Shown here one piece after another: positions 1-7,523 of a DNA stretch of 11,561 nucleotides. Origin of the DNA: Acidobacteriota bacterium (GTDB lineage: Bacteria > Acidobacteriota > Terriglobia > UBA7540); NCBI GenBank assembly GCA_003165615.1, contig PLWR01000142.1:1551-13111 (forward strand). The letters are read 5' to 3'. Under the pieces are notes generated by a model. It did not search any database. It was not told the origin of the DNA and worked only from the letters and a program-made list of their open reading frames with translations. The translations under genes and the position numbers were made by a program. The first letter of the stretch is position 1. Every line of letters starts with the position of its first letter.

Positions 1-3000
1 GAATGGATGCACCGGGTGGGCATTGCGGGCATGCAGATGTTCGATGGCAACCTGGGCACGCCCCAATTCGTCGATAAGCGCCTGGTGTGGATGACGCCCG
101 AGTGGAAGGACGCGCTTCGTCATGCGGCGGACGAAGCCGACCGCTTGGGCATGGAGATGGCGATGGCCGCTTCCGGTGGGTGGAGCGAGACCGGTGGGCC
201 GTGGGTTAAACCCGCAGGGGCCATGAAGAAGATCGTATGGAGCGAGCTGACGGTGCAAGGTCCGGTAGAATTTTCCGGCGTGCTGCCGCATCCTCCCACC
301 AACAACGGTAGGTTCCAGGACATGGGAATGCCGATGGAATTGAAGAACGCGATGCCCGTAGGTCTTCCCGGAGAGAAGCCGTTGCCGCCGTCACCACCGC
401 CCCAGCCGGATGCAACGTTCTACGCGGACAGTGAGGTTATCGCCTACCGCCTGCCGGAGGGCGAAGTGCGCATGGCGGACCTCCATCCCAAGGTCACCAC
501 CAGCGTGCCGGGCCTCGATCCCACGCCCCTCACGGATGGCGACGTGGCGACGGAAGTCACCCTGCCGCTTAACCCCGGCGAATCGCAAGTGTGGGTGCAG
601 TTTGAATTTGCAAAACCCTACCGGGCGCAGGCCGTCACCGTGGCGGCCGGCAACGTCAACGTCTTCAGCGGCGGCACCATTGTGGATGGAGAATTGCAAT
701 CGAGTGACGACGGGAAGGACTGGTCCGCGCTCGCCACCTTGTCCGGCCCCTATTTTGTAATCCGTGACTTTCCGGTTCAGACCTATTCGTTTCCCGCTAC
801 CACCGCCCGATATTTCCGCCTGCTGTTGCGCCCCGCTCCGGCGGATACCGGCGTCAAGGCTTTGGCGGACGTCGGCGTTACCCCTCCGGCAAGTGGCATT
901 GTCCGCTTGGCGGAGATTGAGTTTTCCGGCCCCAGGGTGAATCACTGGCAGGGCAAGGCGGCCTATGGCGATACCTCAGAGTTTTCATCGATCTCGACGC
1001 CGAGTGCGCCCAAGAGCGAAGTGGTGGCGCGGGGGGACGTGATCGATTTGACCGCCAAAATGCGGCCCGATGGCACCCTGAACTGGGATGTCCCGGCGGG
1101 CAAGTGGGTGATCCTGCGAATGGGGTATTCGCTGACCGGAAAGAAGAATCATCCCGCCAGCGCCGAGGCGACCGGTTATGAAGTTGATAAACTGAGCGCA
1201 CAGCACGTGGGCGACTACATGAAGACCTACGTGGACATGGTTTCCAGCGCCCTGGGTGCGAATTTCGGCAAGAGCTTCCGCTATTTCCTGATGGATAGTT
1301 GGGAAGTGGGAGTGGAGAACTGGACGGACAACATGATTCCGGAGTTCCAGGCGCGCCGGGGATACGATCCCACGCCCTTTCTGCCCGTGCTGACCGGCCG
1401 TATTGTGGAGAGTTCAGAAGTGAGTGACCGTTTTCTGTGGGATTTCCGCCGCACCATCGCCGATCTGCTGGCGGAAAATCATTACGGGGTGGCGACGAAG
1501 TATTTCAACCAATTCGGCGTTGGTCTTTACGCGGAAGCTATCGGCCCCTTTGCCCATACCACGGCGGACGCACTGCTCAGCAAAGGTTTCCTGGACATCC
1601 CGATGGCCGAGTTCTGGGTGCCTCCTCCGGGAAGAAAAGACGCGTACTACCATTGCACCGACCTCTGGGAGGCGGCATCGGCAGCCCATATTTACGGCAA
1701 GAAGCTTGCCGCCGCCGAATCGTTCACCACCAATGCCACGGCTCCCGTCTGGGCCTCGCCCTACTACATGAAGCCAATCGGTGACCGGGCGATGTCGTTC
1801 GGCATCAACCGGTTTGTGATCAGCAGTTCCGACCACCAGCCGTTTGTGGATGACCAGCATAAACCGGGCATTACGCTGGGATATTCCGGGCAGAACTACA
1901 CGCGGAATAACACCTGGGCGGAACAGGCGATCGCGTTCAACACTTATCTGGCCCGGAGCTCCTACCTGTTGCAGCAAGGGCAGTTCGTGGGCGATCTCGC
2001 CTACTTTTACGGCGAGGGCGCGCCTGCCACCATCTTCTTCTGGAGACCCCTCAACCCCGCGCCCCCCGAGGGTTATGCGGTGGATTGGATGAATGCCGAT
2101 GTCCTGCTGAACCGCCTGACCGTGCGGGATGGGCAACTGGTTTTGCCCGGTGGCATGAGTTACCGCGTGCTGGTGATTCCGGACTACGTGAACCAGATGA
2201 CGCTGCCCCTGCTGCGCAAACTGCGCGACCTGGTGGCGGCCGGAGGCATCGTCGTGGCGACCAAACCAACCGGCTCGCCGAGCCTTGCCGATGAGGGCAA
2301 GGAGGCGGAGTACCGCAACATTGTCGTCGAGCTTTGGGGGATCATGGACGGCATGAGCGCGAATGAACACGATTACGGAAAGGGAAAGATTTATTGGGGC
2401 AAGCCTCTGGATGAAATCTTGTCCGCGGAGAAAACTCCCCCCGACTTTGAACACAATATGCCGAATGTCGATACTGACCTTGTATGGACGCACCGTCGCG
2501 ATGGCAATCGGGACATCTACTTTGTGGCGAACCAGAAAGATCGGGCCGAGGACGTTCAGACCAGCTTCCGCGTGGAGGGTAAAGAAGCGGAGCTATGGCA
2601 TCCCGACACCGGTGTGACTGAGCCCGCCGAGTACAAAATCGAAAACGGTCGGACTAGCGTGCCGCTGCATCTCGACCCGTGCGGGTCGGTTTTCGTGGTG
2701 TTCCAGCACCCGGCCTCGGCTCCTTCCCGAACCCTGCCACACGCTGTCAGCACGGACATCGCAACCCTGACAGGGCCGTGGCGCGTGAGTTTCCCACCGA
2801 ATTGGGGCGCACCGCCGCAGGCTCGGTTTGACAAACTGGTTTCCTGGACTGACTTTCCGGACGATGGCGTGAAGTATTTCTCCGGAACGGCAACCTACAC
2901 GAAGGACATTGTTGCTCCCCAGAGTTGGTTCAAGCCGGGGGCGAAGATTCTTCTCGACCTCGGTTTGGTGAAAGAGATTGCCGAGGTCTCCATGAATGGC

Positions 3001-3249
3001 AAGGGGGTGGGCGGGATTCTCTGGAAGCCTCCCTTCCGGGCGGATGTGACCTCGGTGCTCCATCCGGGCAGCAACCACCTGGAGGTGAAGATCACCAACC
3101 TGTGGCCGAACCGGATTATCGGCGACCAGCAGCCGAATGCGACAAGGAAGTTTGCGTGGCTTGACTATCGGCCGTTCAAGGCCTCGACCCCGCTGCTGGA
3201 GTCAGGTTTGATGGGGCCGGTAAAAGTGCTGAACGCGTCGGGGCGGTGA
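1..3249 (+). CDS. GH106-type alpha-L-rhamnosidase, 5' end cut by window
   Basis: The reading frame is open from base 1 (Glu-Trp-Met-His) to the TGA at 3247-3249, giving 1082 visible codons. Aligned with the complete paralogue downstream, its first codon matches residue 68, so about 67 residues including a signal peptide lie outside the window; the ATG at base 7 is internal, not the start. Visible GH106 hallmarks are the SGGWSETGGP strand near the N-terminus, YEVDKLS (around 1180-1200), DSWEVGVENWT, YAEAIGP, AESFTT (Glu at 1717-1719) and GINRFV...DHQP (DHQP at 1831-1842). A discoidin-like (F5/8 type C) beta domain appears inserted at about 520-830, preceded by a Pro-rich linker, and a GH2-like beta-sandwich ends the protein (about 2760-3230). 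Characterised GH106 members are calcium-dependent, inverting alpha-L-rhamnosidases acting outside the cytoplasm. The family call is firm; the exact substrate is inferred. A bare 79-bp gap to the next gene suggests co-transcription. Confidence 0.86.
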   Translation, partial: EWMHRVGIAGMQMFDGNLGTPQFVDKRLVWMTPEWKDALRHAADEADRLGMEMAMAASGGWSETGGPWVKPAGAMKKIVWSELTVQGPVEFSGVLPHPPTNNGRFQDMGMPMELKNAMPVGLPGEKPLPPSPPPQPDATFYADSEVIAYRLPEGEVRMADLHPKVTTSVPGLDPTPLTDGDVATEVTLPLNPGESQVWVQFEFAKPYRAQAVTVAAGNVNVFSGGTIVDGELQSSDDGKDWSALATLSGPYFVIRDFPVQTYSFPATTARYFRLLLRPAPADTGVKALADVGVTPPASGIVRLAEIEFSGPRVNHWQGKAAYGDTSEFSSISTPSAPKSEVVARGDVIDLTAKMRPDGTLNWDVPAGKWVILRMGYSLTGKKNHPASAEATGYEVDKLSAQHVGDYMKTYVDMVSSALGANFGKSFRYFLMDSWEVGVENWTDNMIPEFQARRGYDPTPFLPVLTGRIVESSEVSDRFLWDFRRTIADLLAENHYGVATKYFNQFGVGLYAEAIGPFAHTTADALLSKGFLDIPMAEFWVPPPGRKDAYYHCTDLWEAASAAHIYGKKLAAAESFTTNATAPVWASPYYMKPIGDRAMSFGINRFVISSSDHQPFVDDQHKPGITLGYSGQNYTRNNTWAEQAIAFNTYLARSSYLLQQGQFVGDLAYFYGEGAPATIFFWRPLNPAPPEGYAVDWMNADVLLNRLTVRDGQLVLPGGMSYRVLVIPDYVNQMTLPLLRKLRDLVAAGGIVVATKPTGSPSLADEGKEAEYRNIVVELWGIMDGMSANEHDYGKGKIYWGKPLDEILSAEKTPPDFEHNMPNVDTDLVWTHRRDGNRDIYFVANQKDRAEDVQTSFRVEGKEAELWHPDTGVTEPAEYKIENGRTSVPLHLDPCGSVFVVFQHPASAPSRTLPHAVSTDIATLTGPWRVSFPPNWGAPPQARFDKLVSWTDFPDDGVKYFSGTATYTKDIVAPQSWFKPGAKILLDLGLVKEIAEVSMNGKGVGGILWKPPFRADVTSVLHPGSNHLEVKITNLWPNRIIGDQQPNATRKFAWLDYRPFKASTPLLESGLMGPVKVLNASGR

Positions 3250-3275
3250 GGCGGGAGGAATTGCAGGGCAGCACC

Positions 3276-3297
3276 CTTGAGGCTATAGCTCCTCAGG
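3276..3297 (+). other. Small hairpin in the gap between the two rhamnosidase genes
   Basis: CCTTGAGG and the facing CCTCAGG can form a stem of seven pairs, one of them U-G, with an 8-nt loop (CTATAGCT). No T-run follows, so it is not a standard intrinsic terminator. It could be an mRNA-processing or stability element between the two genes, or chance. Confidence 0.2.
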
Positions 3298-3312
3298 TTG
3301 ACCGACGTAACG

Positions 3313-3326
3313 AAAGGGGTTTCCCC
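3313..3326 (+). promoter_or_regulatory. Shine-Dalgarno site of the second GH106 gene, inside a GGGG-TTT-CCCC mini-hairpin
   Basis: AAAGGGG at 3313-3319 is the only purine-rich ribosome-binding sequence near the ATG at 3329 and supports that start, with a spacer of 9 nt. It is followed at once by TTTCCCC, so GGGG (3316-3319) can pair with CCCC (3323-3326) over a 3-nt loop and partly hide the site. The ribosome site is well supported; any regulatory role of the hairpin is speculative. Confidence 0.5.
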
Positions 3327-3328
3327 AG

Positions 3329-6300
3329 ATGAAGGCAACTCGCCACGCAGTCGTTCTCGTTTTCGCCATTGCCGCCGTGGGATTGGTTCCCACGAGCCGG
3401 ATTCCAGCCCAGAACTCTGAGAGGCAACTGGAACAGGGTTTCAAGAACCCGCCCGATTCAGCCAAGCCGCGTGCGTATTATTTTTGGCTGAACGGTAACA
3501 TCACGAAGGAAGGCATCACCGCGGACCTGGAGTGGATGCATCGCGTGGGCATCGCCGGCGTGCAGTTGTTTGATGGCGACGTGGGCATCCCTCAGTTTGT
3601 GGATAAACGCCTGGCGTGGATGACGCCGGAGTGGAAGGACGCCATGCGTCATACGGCGGACGAAACTCACCGCTTGAACATGGAGATCGCGATGGCGGCC
3701 TCCGGCGGGTGGAGTGAAACCGGCGGGCCGTCGGTGCAACCGCAAGCGGCCATGAAGAAGATTGTGTGGAGCGAGACGCTGGTGCAAGGTCCAGTGAAAT
3801 TCTCCGGTGTGTTGCCGCACCCGCCCACCAACAACGGCAGGTTCCAGGATATGGCGATGCCGGTGGAACTCTTAAACCCCAAGCCCCAGGGTCTGCCCGG
3901 AGCGAAGCCGGAACCGCCCGCCCCGCCACCTCAGCCTTCCCCCACGTTCTATGCGGACACCAAGGTGATTGCCTACCGCCTGCCGGAGAGCGAGATCCGC
4001 ATGGCGGACGCCCATCCCAGGATCACGGCGAGTGAGGCGGGTCTAAATCTTACGGCCCTCACTGATGGCAGCTTTTCGACGGAAGTAACATTGCACCTGA
4101 ACCCGGGGGAATCGCACGTGTGGGTGCAGTTCGAGTTTCCACAACCTTACCGCGCTCAGGCCCTCATGCTGGGCGGAGGGAACGTCAACTTCTTCACCGG
4201 CGGAATGATTGTGGATGGGGAGTTGCAATCAAGTGACGACGGCGTGAACTGGAGGGCGCTAGCGAGCCTTTCCACCTCTTACTTTATCAAACGTGAATTT
4301 CCCATTCAGACCTATTCGTTCCCGCCCACGACGGCACGGTACTTTCGCGTCATGCTGCGTCCCGCGCCGCCGGAAGCAGGCCTGGTAGCGCGGGCAAAAG
4401 AAAGAGGAACGCCTCCTCCCGCGGAGGGCACGGCCCGCCTGTCGGAGATTGATCTTTCCGGGCCGCGGGTGACCCAGTGGCAGGGAAAAGCCGCTTACGG
4501 AAACACCTCGGATTATTCCACCATCTCCACGCCCCCCGTGGAGAAGAGCGATGTGGTGCGGCGCGAAGACGTGATCGACCTGACTTCCCAAATGCACCCT
4601 GATGGCACGCTCGAATGGGAAGCGCCGGCGGGGCGGTGGGTGATCCTGCGCCTGGGTTATTCACTGGTCGGAAAGAAGGTCCATCCTGCCACCGCCGAGG
4701 CGACCGGTTATGAAGTTGATAAACTAAGCGCGCAATATGTGGGCGATTACGTTAAGGATTACGCTGACATGTTCTCCCGCGCCGTGGGTCCAAATTTTGG
4801 CAAGAGCTTTCGCTATTTCCACATGGATAGTTGGGAAGCGGGGGTGGAGAATTGGACAGACACCGTGCTGGCGGATTTCCAGGCGCGCCGCGGATATGAC
4901 CCCACGCCTTATCTGCCCATACTCACCGGCCGCATCGTGGAGAGCGCGGAGGCGAGCGACCGTTTTCTGTGGGATTACCGCCGCACCCTCGCTGACTTAC
5001 TGGCGGAGAACCACTACGGGCTGGCCACCAAATATTTCAACAAGCTTGGGATGGGTCTTTATGCGGAAGCCGTAGGTCCCTTCCTCAACACCACGGCGGA
5101 TGCCCTGCTGAGTAAAGGTCAATTGGATATCCCCATGGGTGAGTTTTGGACGCCGCCGATCGGGAGAAAGGACACGTATTACCATTGTACTGACATTTGG
5201 GAAGCGGCATCGGCGGCGCACATTTATGGCAAGAAGATTGCCTCCGCCGAAGCGTTCAGCACCGACGTTACCGCTCCCGTTTGGGCCTCGCCTTACTACC
5301 TGAAGCCGGTCGGCGACCGTGCCCTGTCCTACGGAGTCAACCGGTTTGTGCTCTCCACCGCTGTTCTGGAGCCTTTTGTGGACGATGCGCACCGGCCCGG
5401 TATAACCCTGAATAATTATGGACAACACTACGCGCGGACTAACACCTGGGCGGAACAGAGTGTTGCCTTTAACTCCTACTGGGCACGCTCTTCGTTTCTA
5501 TTGCAGCAGGGGCAATTCGTGGGGGACCTCGCATATTTTTACGGTGAAGGCGCGCCGGCCACGATTTTCTTTTGGAAGCCGCTCAACCCGCCGCTACCCC
5601 AGGGCTATGCCGCGGACTGGATGAATGCCGATGTGATTTTGAATCGGCTGTCCGTGCGGGATGGGCGATTGGTTCTGCCCGACGGCATGAGTTACAAGGT
5701 GCTGGTGATTCCCGACTACGTGACCCAGATGACGCTGCCCCTGCTGCGCAAACTGCGAGACCTGGTGGCGGCGGGGGGCGTCGTGGTGGCCGTCAAGCCC
5801 ACCGGCTCCCCCAGCCTTTCCGATGAAGGAAAAGACGCGGACTATCGCAACATAGTGGTCGAGCTTTGGGGCGTCATGGACGGCGCGAGCGGGAATGAAC
5901 ACGTTTATGGTAAGGGAAAGATTTACTGGGGCAAACCGATCGAAGAAATCCTGGCCGCCGAGAAGACCGCGCCAGACTTTGAACACAACATGCCGGAATA
6001 CGATACGGACCTCGTGTGGACACACCGCCGCGACGGAGATCGCGACATCTACTTTGTGGCGAATCAGAAAGACCGCGCTGAAGACGTGCAGGCAAGCTTC
6101 CGCGTGGAGGGTAAGGAAGCCGAGCTTTGGCATCCCGACACCGGGGTGACCGAGCCCGCCGAGTACAAAATCGAAAACGGGCGGACCAGCGTGCCGCTGC
6201 ACCTTGATCCCTGCGGGTCGTTGTTCGTGGTGTTTCAGCACCCCACTTCGGTTCTCGTCCGAACCTTGCCACACGCTGTCAGCACGGAACTCGCGACCCT

Positions 6301-6781
6301 CGCAGGGCCGTGGCAGGTGAGTTTTCCCCCGAATTGGGGCGCGCCGCCGCAGGCTCGGTTTGACAAGCTGGTTTCCTGGACAAACTTTCCCGATGATGGC
6401 GTGAAGTATTTCTCTGGCACGGCAACCTATGTGAAGGAAATTAACGCGCCCCAGGCGTGGTTCAAACCGGGCGCGAAGGTCATCCTGGATCTCGGCGCGG
6501 TGAAGGAGATTGCTGAGGTCTCTGTCAATGGCAAGGCGGTGGGAGGGATTCTCTGGAAGCCTCCCTTCCGGGCGGATGTAACCGCGGCACTCAAGCCCGG
6601 CAAGAACCGCATTGAAATCAAGGTCACCAACCTGTGGCCGAACCGGATTATCGGCGACCAGCAGCCGAATGCGACCAGGAAGTACGCTTGGCTCGACTAC
6701 CGGCCGTTCAAGGCCTCGACCCCGCTGCTGGAATCGGGTCTGTTGGGGCCGGTGAAGGTGCTGAGCGCGGTCGAGCGGTGA
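3329..6781 (+). CDS. Secreted GH106-type alpha-L-rhamnosidase (complete paralogue)
   Basis: This 1150-aa protein probably removes terminal alpha-L-rhamnose from pectic or other rhamnose-containing glycans outside the cytoplasm. Residues 1-28 form a Sec signal peptide (Lys/Arg n-region, hydrophobic VVLVFAIAAVGLV, PAQ near the cut). The GH106 barrel begins with FWLNGNITKEGI (about 53-64) and SGGWSETGGP; a Pro-rich linker and a discoidin-like beta domain (about 240-343) follow, and the barrel resumes with YEVDKLS, DSWEAGVENWT (500-510), YAEAVGP (578-584) and AEAFST. Glu507, Glu580 and Glu641 are conserved with the upstream copy and are candidates for catalysis or calcium binding; I cannot assign the roles. 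A GH2-like beta-sandwich ends the chain (about 987-1145). Sequence agrees with the upstream copy at roughly 80% of residues by eye, with a one-residue indel near 352-370. Oddity: the family segment DHQP is VLEP here (679-682), so activity may differ. Confidence 0.88.
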   Translation: MKATRHAVVLVFAIAAVGLVPTSRIPAQNSERQLEQGFKNPPDSAKPRAYYFWLNGNITKEGITADLEWMHRVGIAGVQLFDGDVGIPQFVDKRLAWMTPEWKDAMRHTADETHRLNMEIAMAASGGWSETGGPSVQPQAAMKKIVWSETLVQGPVKFSGVLPHPPTNNGRFQDMAMPVELLNPKPQGLPGAKPEPPAPPPQPSPTFYADTKVIAYRLPESEIRMADAHPRITASEAGLNLTALTDGSFSTEVTLHLNPGESHVWVQFEFPQPYRAQALMLGGGNVNFFTGGMIVDGELQSSDDGVNWRALASLSTSYFIKREFPIQTYSFPPTTARYFRVMLRPAPPEAGLVARAKERGTPPPAEGTARLSEIDLSGPRVTQWQGKAAYGNTSDYSTISTPPVEKSDVVRREDVIDLTSQMHPDGTLEWEAPAGRWVILRLGYSLVGKKVHPATAEATGYEVDKLSAQYVGDYVKDYADMFSRAVGPNFGKSFRYFHMDSWEAGVENWTDTVLADFQARRGYDPTPYLPILTGRIVESAEASDRFLWDYRRTLADLLAENHYGLATKYFNKLGMGLYAEAVGPFLNTTADALLSKGQLDIPMGEFWTPPIGRKDTYYHCTDIWEAASAAHIYGKKIASAEAFSTDVTAPVWASPYYLKPVGDRALSYGVNRFVLSTAVLEPFVDDAHRPGITLNNYGQHYARTNTWAEQSVAFNSYWARSSFLLQQGQFVGDLAYFYGEGAPATIFFWKPLNPPLPQGYAADWMNADVILNRLSVRDGRLVLPDGMSYKVLVIPDYVTQMTLPLLRKLRDLVAAGGVVVAVKPTGSPSLSDEGKDADYRNIVVELWGVMDGASGNEHVYGKGKIYWGKPIEEILAAEKTAPDFEHNMPEYDTDLVWTHRRDGDRDIYFVANQKDRAEDVQASFRVEGKEAELWHPDTGVTEPAEYKIENGRTSVPLHLDPCGSLFVVFQHPTSVLVRTLPHAVSTELATLAGPWQVSFPPNWGAPPQARFDKLVSWTNFPDDGVKYFSGTATYVKEINAPQAWFKPGAKVILDLGAVKEIAEVSVNGKAVGGILWKPPFRADVTAALKPGKNRIEIKVTNLWPNRIIGDQQPNATRKYAWLDYRPFKASTPLLESGLLGPVKVLSAVER

Positions 6782-6787
6782 TGCAGG

Positions 6788-6845
6788 TGTCGTAGCGCTG
6801 ACCTTGAGGTCGGCATGTGCTGACCTCAAGGTCAGCGCTGCGACA
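6788..6845 (+). repeat. 58-bp near-perfect palindrome, REP-like hairpin
   Basis: The two 28-nt arms run from TGTCGTAGCGCTGACC inward and from the facing GGTCAGCGCTGCGACA. They pair throughout with a 2-nt apex. The only imperfections, T6793/G6840 and G6812/T6821, both become U-G wobbles in RNA read from the + strand, whereas the - strand transcript would carry A/C mismatches. It begins 7 bp after the rhamnosidase stop. No T-run follows, so a Rho-independent terminator is unlikely. Roles to consider are 3'-end mRNA protection, a Rho-assisted pause, or a mobile REP/MITE-like element. Repeats with a GACCTTGAGGTC core are, as I recall, scattered between genes in some environmental bacterial genomes; copy number here is unknown. 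Confidence 0.75.
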
Positions 6846-6858
6846 ACATTGAACCTTG

Positions 6859-6876
6859 CCTGCTGCCATTAGCAGG
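6859..6876. promoter_or_regulatory. Possible ParD operator: perfect 6-bp inverted repeat
   Basis: CCTGCT (6859-6864) and AGCAGG (6871-6876) form a perfect inverted repeat with a 6-bp spacer, ending 37 bp before the antitoxin start. ParD-type ribbon-helix-helix antitoxins usually repress their own operon by binding short palindromes here, so the location fits. No convincing -35/-10 pair was found in the gap, and a 6-bp palindrome can arise by chance. Confidence 0.3.
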
Positions 6877-6913
6877 GGTTCGGTGATAGAGTAAGTGATG
6901 AGGACAACCGCCT

Positions 6914-7174
6914 ATGCCCATAACCTTGCAGCCCGAACACGAGCGGCTGATTGCGGAAGCGCTCCGCTCCGGCGCTTACCAGAATCCCGAGGAGGTTATC
7001 AAGCGGGCGCTGGAACTGCTCCATAACCGGGATGCATGGCTCGCCGAGAACCGCATCAAAATTGATGAGGGGTGTGCTGCCGCCCAGCGCGGAGAATTGA
7101 TCGATCCCGACCAGGTCCGCGCCCAAATGGAGGAGAGAAAACGCGTTTGGCATTCTCAACAGCATAAGGCATGA
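6914..7174 (+). CDS. parD: ParD-family type II antitoxin
   Basis: The 86-aa protein matches the ParD/CC2985 antitoxin pattern. The N-terminus (MPITLQPEHERLIAEALRSG, then a YQNPEEVIKRALELL stretch) is a short beta-strand followed by two helices, the ribbon-helix-helix DNA-binding and dimerisation fold. The C-terminal half is a long charged helix, with DEG and a Gln/Arg-rich tail, of the kind that wraps around ParE-type toxins. The known family role is to neutralise the toxin and repress the operon. The start is chosen because GAGG at 6900-6903 lies about 10 nt upstream and the length fits the family's usual 80-90 aa. Its stop TGA overlaps the toxin ATG (ATGA at 7171-7174), indicating translational coupling. 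Chromosomal copies may act as addiction modules or be relics; nothing suggests this one is broken. Confidence 0.88.
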   Translation: MPITLQPEHERLIAEALRSGAYQNPEEVIKRALELLHNRDAWLAENRIKIDEGCAAAQRGELIDPDQVRAQMEERKRVWHSQQHKA

Positions 7175-7485
7175 ACCTCTCTCAGCTCACCCCTCCGGCG
7201 GTTGATGATCTTTTCGAAATCTGGAATTACATCGCCCGGGACAGTATTGACGCAGCTAATCATCTGGAAGGAGAAGTTTACAAGGCTTGCGCCTTCCTGG
7301 CTGAGGGGCCTTTATGCGGCAGGACCCGAGAGGACATCACCAAGCTTCCGCTCCGATTTTGGACAGTCCAAGCCTTTCCCAATTACATCATTGTGTACGA
7401 TCCCAAGAGCAAGCCGTTGCGAATTATCTGTATCCTTCACGGTAGCCGCGACGTGCCGGCGATTCTTGGCGAGGTTAACCCGTAA
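7171..7485 (+). CDS. parE: ParE/RelE-superfamily toxin
   Basis: At 104 aa this is the normal size for a ParE toxin. It starts with the conserved LTPPAVDDLFEIWNYIARDS helix pattern, continues with a GRTREDI segment and a PLRFWTVQAFPNYIIVYDP strand-turn-strand, and ends with the typical HGSRDVPAIL motif. ParE members inhibit DNA gyrase, while RelE members cleave mRNA at the ribosome. The HGxRD-type C-terminus and the ParD partner favour ParE, but the target is inferred. The frame is intact, with no sign of inactivation. No independent Shine-Dalgarno was needed because the ATG sits inside the antitoxin stop (ATGA). The 38-bp gap to the next gene could allow read-through into the URO-D-like gene. 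Confidence 0.87.
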   Translation: MNLSQLTPPAVDDLFEIWNYIARDSIDAANHLEGEVYKACAFLAEGPLCGRTREDITKLPLRFWTVQAFPNYIIVYDPKSKPLRIICILHGSRDVPAILGEVNP

Positions 7486-7507
7486 CGTAGCGAGGATTTT
7501 TCGCTTG

Positions 7508-7514
7508 GGAGGAG
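7508..7514 (+). promoter_or_regulatory. Strong Shine-Dalgarno of the URO-D-like gene
   Basis: GGAGGAG at 7508-7514 lies 9 nt before the ATG at 7524 and is the best ribosome-binding match in the window. It fixes this start and indicates that the gene is translated independently of the toxin gene just upstream. A weak 5-bp stem (AGCGA 7489-7493 with TCGCT 7501-7505) precedes it. Confidence 0.65.
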
Positions 7515-7523
7515 CTTACTAAC

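Noticed and set aside
5594..6829. 411-codon - strand frame, with a similar 359-codon frame at 1414-2493
   Set aside because: Both are opposite matching parts of the two rhamnosidase genes and resemble each other only because the sense genes are paralogous. No family features or ribosome site.
6788..6845. Rho-independent terminator after the second rhamnosidase
   Set aside because: The stem is far longer than usual and is followed by CAACATTG rather than a T-run; recorded as a repeat/hairpin instead.
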